Positions 16,384-24,564 of a DNA stretch of 35,908 nt are shown here, one piece after another (the stretch's first letter is position 1; each line of letters begins with the position of its first letter). Origin of the DNA: Phenylobacterium sp. (GTDB lineage: Bacteria; Pseudomonadota; Alphaproteobacteria; Caulobacterales; Caulobacteraceae). The translations under genes and the position numbers were made by a program. The notes under the pieces are model-generated. The model worked only from the letters and a program-made list of their open reading frames with translations. It was not told the origin of the DNA and searched no databases. The stretch lies in NCBI RefSeq assembly GCF_028290885.1, contig NZ_JAQGIZ010000041.1:1-35908 (forward strand). The letters run 5' to 3'.

Positions 16384-17220
16384 ATGTTCGTCCAACTCCC
16401 ACAGGCTCTGCCGCCCTATCGTCGCGACCAGGCGGCGGCGCCAGCGCCGTTGCGGATGGCCCCGTCCGGCAGGCGTAGCGTCGATTTGGACGACGGCCGG
16501 GTTCGGCCGAACGCCGCGCTCGAACTTGCGGGCGCGGTCTTCGGCTACGCCGGCCGGGCCGCGGTGGCGCCGCTGACCGGCGTCTTCGCCGCGGGAAGCC
16601 TCACGGCGCTGATCGGCCCAAACGGCGCCGGCAAGTCCACGCTGCTGAAGGGCCTGGCCGGCCAACTCGCACCGTTGCAGGGGCGGGTGCTGCGGCCGGC
16701 TTCGGCCCGCGTCGCCTATCTGCCCCAGCAGTCCGAGCTCGATTCCAGCTTCCCGGCCACGGTCGGTCAGACCGTCGCCTTCGGCCTTTCGAGATCGCCC
16801 CCGGCCGGCCGGGCGGACCGCAAGGCCCGCGTCGCCGAGGCGCTGGGCGCGGTCGGGCTCGGGGGCTTCGAGAAGGTCTCGCTTGGCGCCTTGTCCGGCG
16901 GGCAGCGTCAGCGGGTGCTGCTGGCCCGGCTGATCCTGCAGGACGCCGACATCGTATTGCTGGACGAGCCGTTCGCGGGCCTGGCGGCCGACACCACCGA
17001 GGCCGTGTTGGCGCTGTTCGCGCAGTGGGCCCAAGCCGGCCGCATCGTGGCGGCCGCGGTCCACGACATCGACCAGGCGCTCGCGCACTTTCCGACCGTC
17101 GTGCTGCTGGGCGGAAGGGCGCCGGTCTGGGGCGCGACTGGCGAGGTGCTGGGCTCACCGCAGCCCCTGTACCGCGCGGTAACGCCGGAGCCGCCGGTCG
17201 GCGCCTTCGGAGCAGGCTGA
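16384..17220 (+). CDS. znuC: zinc ABC transporter ATP-binding protein (ZnuC-like)
   Basis: LIGPNGAGKSTLLKGLAGQL, VAYLPQQSELDSSFPATVGQTVAFG, LSGGQRQRVLLARLILQDADIVLLDEPFAGLA; part of C-B-A operon. Confidence 0.88.
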   Translation: MFVQLPQALPPYRRDQAAAPAPLRMAPSGRRSVDLDDGRVRPNAALELAGAVFGYAGRAAVAPLTGVFAAGSLTALIGPNGAGKSTLLKGLAGQLAPLQGRVLRPASARVAYLPQQSELDSSFPATVGQTVAFGLSRSPPAGRADRKARVAEALGAVGLGGFEKVSLGALSGGQRQRVLLARLILQDADIVLLDEPFAGLAADTTEAVLALFAQWAQAGRIVAAAVHDIDQALAHFPTVVLLGGRAPVWGATGEVLGSPQPLYRAVTPEPPVGAFGAG

Positions 17221-18116
17221 TGGTCGGGGCCTACGAGACGGTCGTCGGGCCGTTCCGCGAGTTCGCCTTCATGGGCCGGGCGCTGCTGGGGGCGATCGTG
17301 CTGTCCTGCAGCTGCGCGCCGGTCGGCGTGTTCCTGATCCAGCGCCGGATGAGCCTGGCCGGCGACGCCATGGCGCACGCCATCCTACCGGGCATCGCCG
17401 CCGGCGTCATGCTGGCGGGGCTCTCCCTGTGGGCGATGACGCTTGGGGGCTTCCTGGCGGGGCTTGCGGTCGCGCTGGTCTCCGGCGCCGTCGCGCGCGC
17501 CACGCCACAGCGGGAGGACGTCAGCCTGGCGGCGCTCTACCTGTCCGCCCTGGCCCTGGGCGTCGTCATGGTGGCGAGCCAGGGCGCACGCCTCGACCTG
17601 ACGCACTTGCTGTTCGGCAGCGTGCTGGCGCTCGACAGCGACTCCGTGCAGCTGTTGCTCGGCTGCGGCGCGGTCACCACGGTCGTGATGACGGCGATCT
17701 GGCGGCCCCTGGTGCTCGACTGCCTGGATCCCGGATTCTCGCGGAGCCTCGGCCGGTCAGGCGCGGTGGCGCACAGCGTGTTCCTCGGCGTCGTGGTCCT
17801 CAACCTCGTCGCCGGCTTCCAGGCGCTGGGCACGCTGATGGCGGTGGGCCTGCTGATCCTGCCCGGCGCCGCTGCGCGGTTCTGGAGCCGCAGCCTGCCG
17901 CACCTGGTGGCGATCGCCGCGGCGCTGGGGGCCGGCGCGAGCGTCGTGGGATTGATCCTGTCGTTCTACTTCGAGACGCCATCGGGACCGGCCATCGTCC
18001 TGGCGGCCGGGGCGGTCTGGCTCGCGTCCCTGCTGTTCGGGCCGGTAGGCGGCGTCGCCTGGCGGATAGCGCAATCCCTCCGGGGGGCTGGGTCTTGGAC
18101 CGTCGCGCCTTCCTAG
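17220..18116 (+). CDS. znuB: zinc/manganese ABC transporter permease (ZnuB-like)
   Basis: ABC-3 family: LGAIVLSCSCAPVGVFLIQRRMSLAGDAMAHAILPGIAAG; FQALGTLMAVGLLILPGAAARFW. TGATG overlap with znuC. Confidence 0.92.
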   Translation: MVGAYETVVGPFREFAFMGRALLGAIVLSCSCAPVGVFLIQRRMSLAGDAMAHAILPGIAAGVMLAGLSLWAMTLGGFLAGLAVALVSGAVARATPQREDVSLAALYLSALALGVVMVASQGARLDLTHLLFGSVLALDSDSVQLLLGCGAVTTVVMTAIWRPLVLDCLDPGFSRSLGRSGAVAHSVFLGVVVLNLVAGFQALGTLMAVGLLILPGAAARFWSRSLPHLVAIAAALGAGASVVGLILSFYFETPSGPAIVLAAGAVWLASLLFGPVGGVAWRIAQSLRGAGSWTVAPS

Positions 18117-18964
18117 CAGGCCTGGCCGCCTCGCCGGGCCTCGCGCACGCCGCGACGCCGCTGAGCGTGGTGGCAAGCTTCTCGATCCTGGCCGACATCG
18201 TCCGCAACGTCGGCGGCCCGCGGGTCAGCGTCACGGCGCTGGTGGGGCCCGGCTCGGATCCGCACATGTTCGAACCCTCCGCCGGAGCTGTCCGGACCGT
18301 CGCGTCCGCCTCGGCGGTGGTGATCAACGGCCTGGGTTTCGAGGGCTGGATGGACCGCCTCATCGCCGGCGCCGATCGGCGTGACGCCCCGATCGTGGCC
18401 AGCCGCGGCGCCCCGGTGCTCTGGGCCGGCGGGACGCCCGACCCCCACGCCTGGCAGGACCCGCGCAACGGCGAGACCTATGCCCGGAACGTGGCCGCGG
18501 GGCTCAGCCGGCTCGATCCCGCCGGCCGGGCGCTCTACGCCACCAACGCCGCGCGTTATGCGGCCCGGCTGAGCGCCGTCGATCGCGACCTGCGGGCGTC
18601 TTTCGCGACGGTCCCCGAAGGCCGGCGCACCGTGCTGACCAGCCACAACGCCTTCGCCTATTTCGGCCGCGCCTACGGGGTCCGTCTGCTCGCCCTCGAG
18701 GGCATGACCACTCGCGACGAGCTGTCGGCGCGGCGGGTGGCCCGGCTGATCAGCACGATCCGCGCCGAACGGGTCAGCGCCCTCTTCCTGGAGACGGCCG
18801 GAGACCCCCGCGTCCTGCGCGAGGTCTCCCGCGAGACCGGCGTGAACATCGGCGGCGAGCTGTTCGCCGATATGCTCTCCGGGCCAGGCGGTCCCGCCGC
18901 CGACTACCTCAGCATGCTGGCCTACAACGGGGCCACCATCCGAAGGGCCTTGCCGACAGCCTGA
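18095..18964 (+). CDS. znuA: metal ABC transporter substrate-binding protein (ZnuA-like, no His-rich loop)
   Basis: LSVVASFSILADIVRNVGGPRVSVTALVGPGSDPHMFEPS; TPDPHAWQDPRNGETYARNVA; VLTSHNAFAYFGRAYGVRLLALEGMTTRDE: cluster A-I metal SBP. TTG start inferred. Confidence 0.88.
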   Translation: MDRRAFLAGLAASPGLAHAATPLSVVASFSILADIVRNVGGPRVSVTALVGPGSDPHMFEPSAGAVRTVASASAVVINGLGFEGWMDRLIAGADRRDAPIVASRGAPVLWAGGTPDPHAWQDPRNGETYARNVAAGLSRLDPAGRALYATNAARYAARLSAVDRDLRASFATVPEGRRTVLTSHNAFAYFGRAYGVRLLALEGMTTRDELSARRVARLISTIRAERVSALFLETAGDPRVLREVSRETGVNIGGELFADMLSGPGGPAADYLSMLAYNGATIRRALPTA

Positions 18965-18990
18965 TCGCCCGCCCGGCGGGACGCGCCGTG

Positions 18991-20397
18991 TCAGGGCGCG
19001 GCGGCGTATATCTTGACGAGCCGGTAGAGGTAGTCGCGGCCCTTCATCAGGGAGGACACCCGGATGTGCTCGTTCAGGCCGTGGATCCCGCCGCCATCGG
19101 CTTCGTAGAGGATGCCGGGAACCCCGTAGGACGGGATGCCCGCCGCCGACAGGAAGATGGAGTCGCTGGCGCCGGTGGACATCACCGGGATGATCTGCAG
19201 GCCCGGGAACATCTCCGCGGCCAGGGTCTCGGCGGGGCGGAACACCGACGGGTCGAGCGGCGCCGGCTGGCCGACCGGGCCGTGGGCGACCTTCAGGGTC
19301 ACGGTGACCGCCGGATCGTCGACCACGCCGGCCAGGACCTTGCGCACGTCCTCGGTGCTCTCGCCGGGCGCGATGCGGCAGTTGACGTTGGCGGTGGCCC
19401 GCTGCGGCAGGGCGTTCTGGGCGTGGCCGCCTTCGATTTGGGTGGCGACGCAGGTGGTGCGCAGGGTCGAGTTGAGCATCGGGTCGCGGGAGAGAACGGT
19501 CTCGGCGAGCTTGTCGTTCGGATTGGCGGCGATGGCGGTCATCGCCTGTCCGAGCGACGGGGGCACGAGCGCCGCCTGCTTCTCGAAGAAGGCCTTGGTC
19601 ACGGGGTTCAGGTGAACCGGGAAGCGGAAGGCCTGCACCTTGCCCAGCGCGGTCGCCAGCTCATAGATCGCGTTGTCCGGCCGCGGCATCGACGAGTGGC
19701 CGCCCGGGTTGCGGGTTTCCAGGATATAGTCCTGATAGGTCTTTTCCGACACCTGCATGGCCAGGGCGAGGGGCTTGCCCTCCGCGTCGAGCCGGCCGCC
19801 GCCGCCCTCGTTCAGGGCGAAACCCGCGTCGATCAGCTCGCGGCGGTTCTTGGAGAGCCACTCCGCGCCGTTGAAGGCGCCGGTGGTTTCCTCGCCGCAG
19901 GTCAGGGCCAGCTTGATGGTCCGGCGTGCGCGCGGCTCGGCGTGCAGCCGCACCATGCTGTCGGTGAAGATGGCGGCCATCGCCTTGTCGTCGGAAGCGC
20001 CACGGGCGTAGTAGAAGCCGTTCTCCTCGATCAGGGTGAAGGGGTCGCGGGTCCAGTCCTCGCGCTTGGCTTCGACCACGTCGAGGTGCGCCAGCAGCAG
20101 TAGGGGCTTGGCCTTCGGGTCTGTGCCCTTGAGCACCGCCACCACGCCGCCGTCCTTGGGATGCTCGGGCACGCTGAACAGGGTGATGTCCTGGTCCGTG
20201 TAGCCGGCTGCTTTCAGGTGGTCGGCCATCCGTTGGGCGGCCAGGGTGCAGCTCCCGACGGACAGCGTGGTGTTGGTCTCCACCAGCTCCTTGTAGAGCG
20301 CCCGGAACGCCGCCTGGTCGGGGCGGGCGGGCTGTGCGAGCGCGGTTTGGGAAAGCGCCCACGCAAGGACACAGGTGATGGCCGGCAACACTCTCAT
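18991..20397 (-). CDS. exported M20/M25/M40 family metallopeptidase
   Basis: MRVLPAITCVLAWALSQTALAQ leader; LLLLAHLDVVEAKREDW, YARGASDDKAMAA, TCGEETTGAFNGAEWL, TGASDSIFLSAAGIPSYGVPG. Confidence 0.93.
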   Translation of the reverse strand: MRVLPAITCVLAWALSQTALAQPARPDQAAFRALYKELVETNTTLSVGSCTLAAQRMADHLKAAGYTDQDITLFSVPEHPKDGGVVAVLKGTDPKAKPLLLLAHLDVVEAKREDWTRDPFTLIEENGFYYARGASDDKAMAAIFTDSMVRLHAEPRARRTIKLALTCGEETTGAFNGAEWLSKNRRELIDAGFALNEGGGGRLDAEGKPLALAMQVSEKTYQDYILETRNPGGHSSMPRPDNAIYELATALGKVQAFRFPVHLNPVTKAFFEKQAALVPPSLGQAMTAIAANPNDKLAETVLSRDPMLNSTLRTTCVATQIEGGHAQNALPQRATANVNCRIAPGESTEDVRKVLAGVVDDPAVTVTLKVAHGPVGQPAPLDPSVFRPAETLAAEMFPGLQIIPVMSTGASDSIFLSAAGIPSYGVPGILYEADGGGIHGLNEHIRVSSLMKGRDYLYRLVKIYAAAP

Positions 20398-20453
20398 AGA
20401 ATCCCCCTGGGAAATCGACCGCGCGCCGGCGCGGATTCCCGGCATGGTGGATC

Positions 20454-20490
20454 GCATCACATGGCAAATGCAACAGCATCGTGTGATGCT
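20454..20490. promoter_or_regulatory. dyad in the divergent M20 / DUF3299-4 intergenic region
   Basis: GCATCACA (20454-20461) pairs with TGTGATGC (20482-20489). Also AGCATC-gtgt-GATGCT palindrome 20475-20490. Confidence 0.4.
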
Positions 20491-20516
20491 ATCGAGCGTC
20501 GGCGGAGGATGTACGC

Positions 20517-20993
20517 GTGATGAACTGGGAACGGCGGATCGCCGTCGCGCTGGTCGCGGCGGCGTCGATCGGCCTGATGGCGCAGGCGCCGGCGCTGACC
20601 TACAATCCCAACCACTACCAGAACAACGACCCCATCTGGGACGTGCTGAACCAGGCCCAGGTGACGGCCAATGCCGCCCGGGGCGAGTATCTGGCGACCT
20701 TTCCCGCCGCCCTGCGCGACCGGGAAAACCGCCCCTTAAGGATCGCCGGCTTCATCCTACCGCTCGAGCCCACCAGCCAGTCGGCGCACTTCATGCTGGT
20801 CCGGCGCAACACCGGCTGCCCGTTCTGCCCGCCGAACGCGCCGACGGAGGCGCTGGAGGTGTTCTCGCAGAAACCCGTCCGCTACACCGGCGAGGAGATC
20901 GTCATGACCGGCCGGCTCAAGCTGGTCGGCGCCAGCTCCGAGGGGCTGTTCTTCCAGCTGAAGGACGCGGACGTGGCGACCGGCCGGAACTGA
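20517..20993 (+). CDS. DUF3299-like exported protein, paralog 4
   Basis: AGFILPLEPTSQSAHFMLVRRNTGCPFCPPNAPTEALEV; TGRLKLVGASSEGLFFQLKDADV; N-terminal signal peptide. Confidence 0.82.
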   Translation: MMNWERRIAVALVAAASIGLMAQAPALTYNPNHYQNNDPIWDVLNQAQVTANAARGEYLATFPAALRDRENRPLRIAGFILPLEPTSQSAHFMLVRRNTGCPFCPPNAPTEALEVFSQKPVRYTGEEIVMTGRLKLVGASSEGLFFQLKDADVATGRN

Positions 20994-21014
20994 CCTTCGG
21001 CGGCCAGTTCCGGC
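20983..21014. terminator. possible hairpin between convergent DUF3299-4 and TBDR genes
   Basis: GCCGGAACTG (20983-20992) / CAGTTCCGGC (21005-21014), 10-bp stem, 12-nt loop spanning the stop codon of paralog 4. No clear T-tract. Confidence 0.35.
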
Positions 21015-21023
21015 GGCGCCGGA

Positions 21024-23144
21024 TCAGAACGACTTGCTGACGCCCGCGAAGAACCCGCGCCGCGGTCCGAACTGCGGTGCGCCGACGCCGACGCCGGTCC
21101 CGTCGCGGATCTCGTACTTCTTGTCGAAGACGTTGATCACGTCGATGCGCAGGGTCAGCGGACCGCCCGGCAGGCCGGTGAAGTCGTGGGCGGCGCCCAG
21201 GTTGACCTGGGTGTAGCTCGGCACCTTGTCGCCGTTCGGAACGCTGCCGTCGCGCCTCAGGCCCGAGCCGTAGAGCACGTCGGCGGAGACCCGCGTCCCC
21301 TCGCTGAACCGGTAGCTCGCCCCGCCCGAGGCCGTGTAGGTCTGGTCGTGGTCGAGGTAGATGAACTGGTTGTGGATAACGGCGAGGTCGGCGGGATCGA
21401 AGTTGAACTGGCTGGAGATGATGTCCTTCCCCTTGGCCTGCGAGATCGCCAGGTTGGCGTAGGCGTTGAGCGGGCCCGCGGCGTAGTTGGCGCTGAATTC
21501 CACGCCCTTGGCGTAGCCCTCGCGGTAGTTGAAGGGCGTCAGGATGATGGGCGCGCCGAACTGGCCCTCGTCGATGAGGTTCTTGGCGTCCTTGTAGTAG
21601 GCGTCGACGCCCACCGTCAGGGCGCCCAGTTTCTGCTGCACGCCCAGGTCGTAATAGTTGTCGCGCTCCGACTTCGGCAGGTCGTTCTGGGTCCCCGGCG
21701 CCTCGGCCGTGGTGCCGACGAACTTGCTGACAGTCTCTGTCGCCACCAGCTCGAACGGCGGCGGCGTGAAGAAGCGGGAATAGCCGGCGTGGAAGGTGGT
21801 CCCTTCGAAGGGGGTCCAGACCAGGTTCACCCGCGGCGACAGCTGGTTCTCGCGCAGGAAGGCGTCGACCTGGTCGAAGCGCACGCCGTAGTTCAGCGTC
21901 AGCGCGTCTGTCAGCTTCCACTCGTCCTGCAGATAGACCGAATAGTTCCAGGCCGTGGCCTTGCTGTTGTCGATGATGCTGGTCGGAGTCGACGAGGTCT
22001 GGTTGCCGGCGGCGTCGAGGAAGAACACCTGGGAGTTCGTCTTGCTCTTGGTCCGATCGGTGGAGACGATCAGTCCGCCGCGGATCGTGTGGGCGTCGTT
22101 CAGCGTATAGGCGCCTTCCAACTGGGTCCCGATCGAAAGGTCGGTCTTCAGAGCAGACTGGGCGATGCCGTTGAACAGCAACTCGCCGACCACGTCGGGC
22201 TTGTAGCGAAGCTCCGAATAGCGGGCGAAGGCCGAGGCCTGGAAGGTGAACTTATCGAGGGTCTTCAGGTAGCTGACGATCCCGTAGGTCGTCCCCTCGC
22301 GCTGGCTCTGGTCGAGCTTGTCGGAGGCGAAGGCCGTGCGGCCGTTCACATTGAGGCCAAGGTCCGGCTGCAGGCCGCGCACGTTGGGGATCTGGAAGCT
22401 CTGCTGCGAGGTGCCGAGGATCGCCGAAACCCGGCTGCTGTCGTCCAGGATGTGGTCGAGGTAGCCGAACGCCTGATACTGGTCGGAGTGGTCGTGCAGC
22501 GGCGTGCCGCTGCCGTCCGGGCTCTCGATGCCCACATCCGTGCCGGTGTAACTGCCGGAGAAGAAGCCGCTGGTGGCGCCCCACGACCCGCCGTACTCGA
22601 TCGAGGGCGTGATCACTCCATGGCTACCGCCATAGACCGAGACCTCGCCGCCGTTGTTGAAGCCGCTCTTCGTGGTGATGTTGATGATGCCGGCGGTGCG
22701 CAGGCCGTACTGCGCCGGCAGCGCCCCGGTGATCAGGTCGATATTGGATGCGAGCCTCGGAGACAGTGTCTGGCCGAACACCTGCAGGCCTTCCGGCAGG
22801 ATGACGTTGTTGAGCCGGTACTGGATGTTCCCGTGGTCGCCGCGCACGTGCAGCTGGCCGAAGCTGTCCTGCGCCGCGCCGGGCGCCTGCAGGATCACCT
22901 GGTTGAGCTGGGTGTTGGCGCCGCCCGGCAGGTTGTTGATGAAGGCCTGGGGCAGGGAATAGCTGGTCGCGCCCAGCGCCGGCTCGACGGTCGAGCGCGC
23001 CGCGTCCAGCCGCTGCGCCGTGACCACGATCTCGGAGACCTGGCCGGCGGCAGGAGGCGCCGCGGCCGTGGATTGCGCCGAAGCGGCGGTGGCGACCAGC
23101 GCACCGGCGCTGGCTGCGGCCAGCAGGAGGAGTTTATGCGACAT
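21024..23144 (-). CDS. TonB-dependent receptor, putatively Zur-regulated
   Basis: 706 aa. Signal peptide, EIVVTAQRLD, plug LHVRGDHGNIQYRLNNVILPEGLQVFGQ, NITTKSGFNNGGEVSVYGGSHG, barrel end GFFAGVSKSF. Two Zur-type boxes directly upstream. Confidence 0.93.
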   Translation of the reverse strand: MSHKLLLLAAASAGALVATAASAQSTAAAPPAAGQVSEIVVTAQRLDAARSTVEPALGATSYSLPQAFINNLPGGANTQLNQVILQAPGAAQDSFGQLHVRGDHGNIQYRLNNVILPEGLQVFGQTLSPRLASNIDLITGALPAQYGLRTAGIINITTKSGFNNGGEVSVYGGSHGVITPSIEYGGSWGATSGFFSGSYTGTDVGIESPDGSGTPLHDHSDQYQAFGYLDHILDDSSRVSAILGTSQQSFQIPNVRGLQPDLGLNVNGRTAFASDKLDQSQREGTTYGIVSYLKTLDKFTFQASAFARYSELRYKPDVVGELLFNGIAQSALKTDLSIGTQLEGAYTLNDAHTIRGGLIVSTDRTKSKTNSQVFFLDAAGNQTSSTPTSIIDNSKATAWNYSVYLQDEWKLTDALTLNYGVRFDQVDAFLRENQLSPRVNLVWTPFEGTTFHAGYSRFFTPPPFELVATETVSKFVGTTAEAPGTQNDLPKSERDNYYDLGVQQKLGALTVGVDAYYKDAKNLIDEGQFGAPIILTPFNYREGYAKGVEFSANYAAGPLNAYANLAISQAKGKDIISSQFNFDPADLAVIHNQFIYLDHDQTYTASGGASYRFSEGTRVSADVLYGSGLRRDGSVPNGDKVPSYTQVNLGAAHDFTGLPGGPLTLRIDVINVFDKKYEIRDGTGVGVGAPQFGPRRGFFAGVSKSF

Positions 23145-23179
23145 TGGGAGATCCCCTTAGGCCGTCAGCTCGGCCATAC

Positions 23180-23192
23180 GTTATACGATAAC
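23180..23192. promoter_or_regulatory. putative Zur box E (GTTATACGATAAC)
   Basis: Perfect dyad 35-48 bp upstream of the TBDR start. Confidence 0.8.
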
Positions 23193-23198
23193 AGTTCC

Positions 23199-23211
23199 GC
23201 TATGATATAAC
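23199..23211. promoter_or_regulatory. putative Zur box F (GCTATGATATAAC)
   Basis: One mismatch to GTTAT-N3-ATAAC; centre 19 bp from box E. Confidence 0.65.
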
Positions 23212-23322
23212 GTCACGGCGCGTCAAGCCGGGATCGGCAGCACCGGTTTGAATTTCCGGGCGGCCGTTGCGAAGGGCCCACAGGCCGTCGCCGACGGCGC
23301 AAATATCACGCACGTTACAAAT

Positions 23323-24564
23323 TCAGGCCTGCGGTGCGGTCACTTCGACCGTGAGATGGGAGATCGACGGCAGGCGCTCGAGCCTTGACCGATAGAAATC
23401 GGCGCCGCGTCCGCTGTCGGTCGCCACGCCGACGATCGCGCCGAGGTGACCGGGTCCGAGCCGCCACAGATGCAGGTCGCAGACCTTGTCGCCCTCCGTC
23501 TCCACCGTGCGGCGGATCAGGTCGGACAGCCGCCGGTCGGGATTCATGTCCAGCAGGATGGCGCCGGTGTCGCGGATCAGGCCGTAGGACCAGCTGGCGA
23601 TCACGCAGGCCCCGACCAGGCCCGCCAGTGGGTCCATCCACAGCCAGCCGAATAGCCGGGCGAGCAACAGGCCTGCGATCACCAGCACCGAAACCGCCGC
23701 GTCGGCCAGCACGTGCACCTCGGCGGCGCGCATGTTGTTGTCGCGGTGGTGGGCGTGGGCGTGGTCATGCTCCTCGAACACCGCAACGTGGTCCTCGCCT
23801 CCGATCTTCAGGTGGGCGGCGAAGGCGTGCGGTTCGGGGATCTCGTCAACGCTCTCGAGATAGGCGCCGAAGTCGGCCATCGGAAACGCCTGCCGCGCGC
23901 CGTCGGGCCGGACGGTCTCGAGGACGACCGTTTCGGGCGACAGCCGGGCGGACCCCTCGGCCGCGAGGCGGAATCGGGGGGGCGCGTCCGTCTCAAAGAT
24001 CGAGAGCTCGACGGCGCCGCCCTGGACCGGGATGCGATGCGCCTCGTCGTCATGCGCGTGGCCGCCGCCGTGGCCATGGTGATGCCCATGCCCGTGGTCG
24101 TGATCGCCGCCCAGCAGCCAGGCGCTGGCGATGTTCACGCCCAGGCCGAGCACCGCGATCGGGATCGCCTGTCCGAAGTGGATCGGCACGGGGCTGAAGA
24201 AGCGGCTGAGCGCCTCGTAGCCGATCAGCAGCGCGATCATCGCCAGCACGATCGCGCTGGTGAACCCGGCCAGGTCGCCGAGCTTGCCGGTTCCGAAGCT
24301 GAAGCGCGGATCGTGCGCGTAGCGGCGCGAGAAGGTGTAGGCCAGCGCCGCCAGCAGCAGGGCGCCGGCGTGGGTGGACATGTGCAGCCCGTCGGCCACC
24401 AGGGCGATAGACCCGAAGGCCACGCCGCCGGCGATCTCGATCAGCATCATCGCGCCGCACAGCACGATGACGAACCAGGTGCGCCGCTCGTTGCGCTCGT
24501 GGCCGGCGCCCAGGAACAGGTGGCTGTGGCCGTCGCTCTCGCGGTTCAGGATGGGGGAGGTCAT
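23323..24564 (-). CDS. dmeF: CDF family divalent cation efflux transporter (DmeF-like)
   Basis: SDGHSHLFLGAGHERNERRTWFVIVLCGAMMLIEIAGGVAFGSIALVADGLHMSTHAGALLLAALAYTFSRR; His-rich loop HDHGHGHHHGHGGGHAHDDEAH; NNMRAAEVHVLADAAVSVLVIAGLLLARLFGWLWMDPLAG. Confidence 0.88.
   Translation of the reverse strand: MTSPILNRESDGHSHLFLGAGHERNERRTWFVIVLCGAMMLIEIAGGVAFGSIALVADGLHMSTHAGALLLAALAYTFSRRYAHDPRFSFGTGKLGDLAGFTSAIVLAMIALLIGYEALSRFFSPVPIHFGQAIPIAVLGLGVNIASAWLLGGDHDHGHGHHHGHGGGHAHDDEAHRIPVQGGAVELSIFETDAPPRFRLAAEGSARLSPETVVLETVRPDGARQAFPMADFGAYLESVDEIPEPHAFAAHLKIGGEDHVAVFEEHDHAHAHHRDNNMRAAEVHVLADAAVSVLVIAGLLLARLFGWLWMDPLAGLVGACVIASWSYGLIRDTGAILLDMNPDRRLSDLIRRTVETEGDKVCDLHLWRLGPGHLGAIVGVATDSGRGADFYRSRLERLPSISHLTVEVTAPQA

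Noticed and set aside
17429-18094. N-terminal extension of the ORF containing ZnuA (511 aa)
   Set aside because: The first ~220 residues are an out-of-frame read of znuB; the signal peptide and SBP begin at about 18095.
21186-23210. 674-aa plus-strand ORF opposite the TBDR
   Set aside because: Shadow ORF; it even runs through the Zur-type boxes, while the minus strand is a clear TonB receptor.
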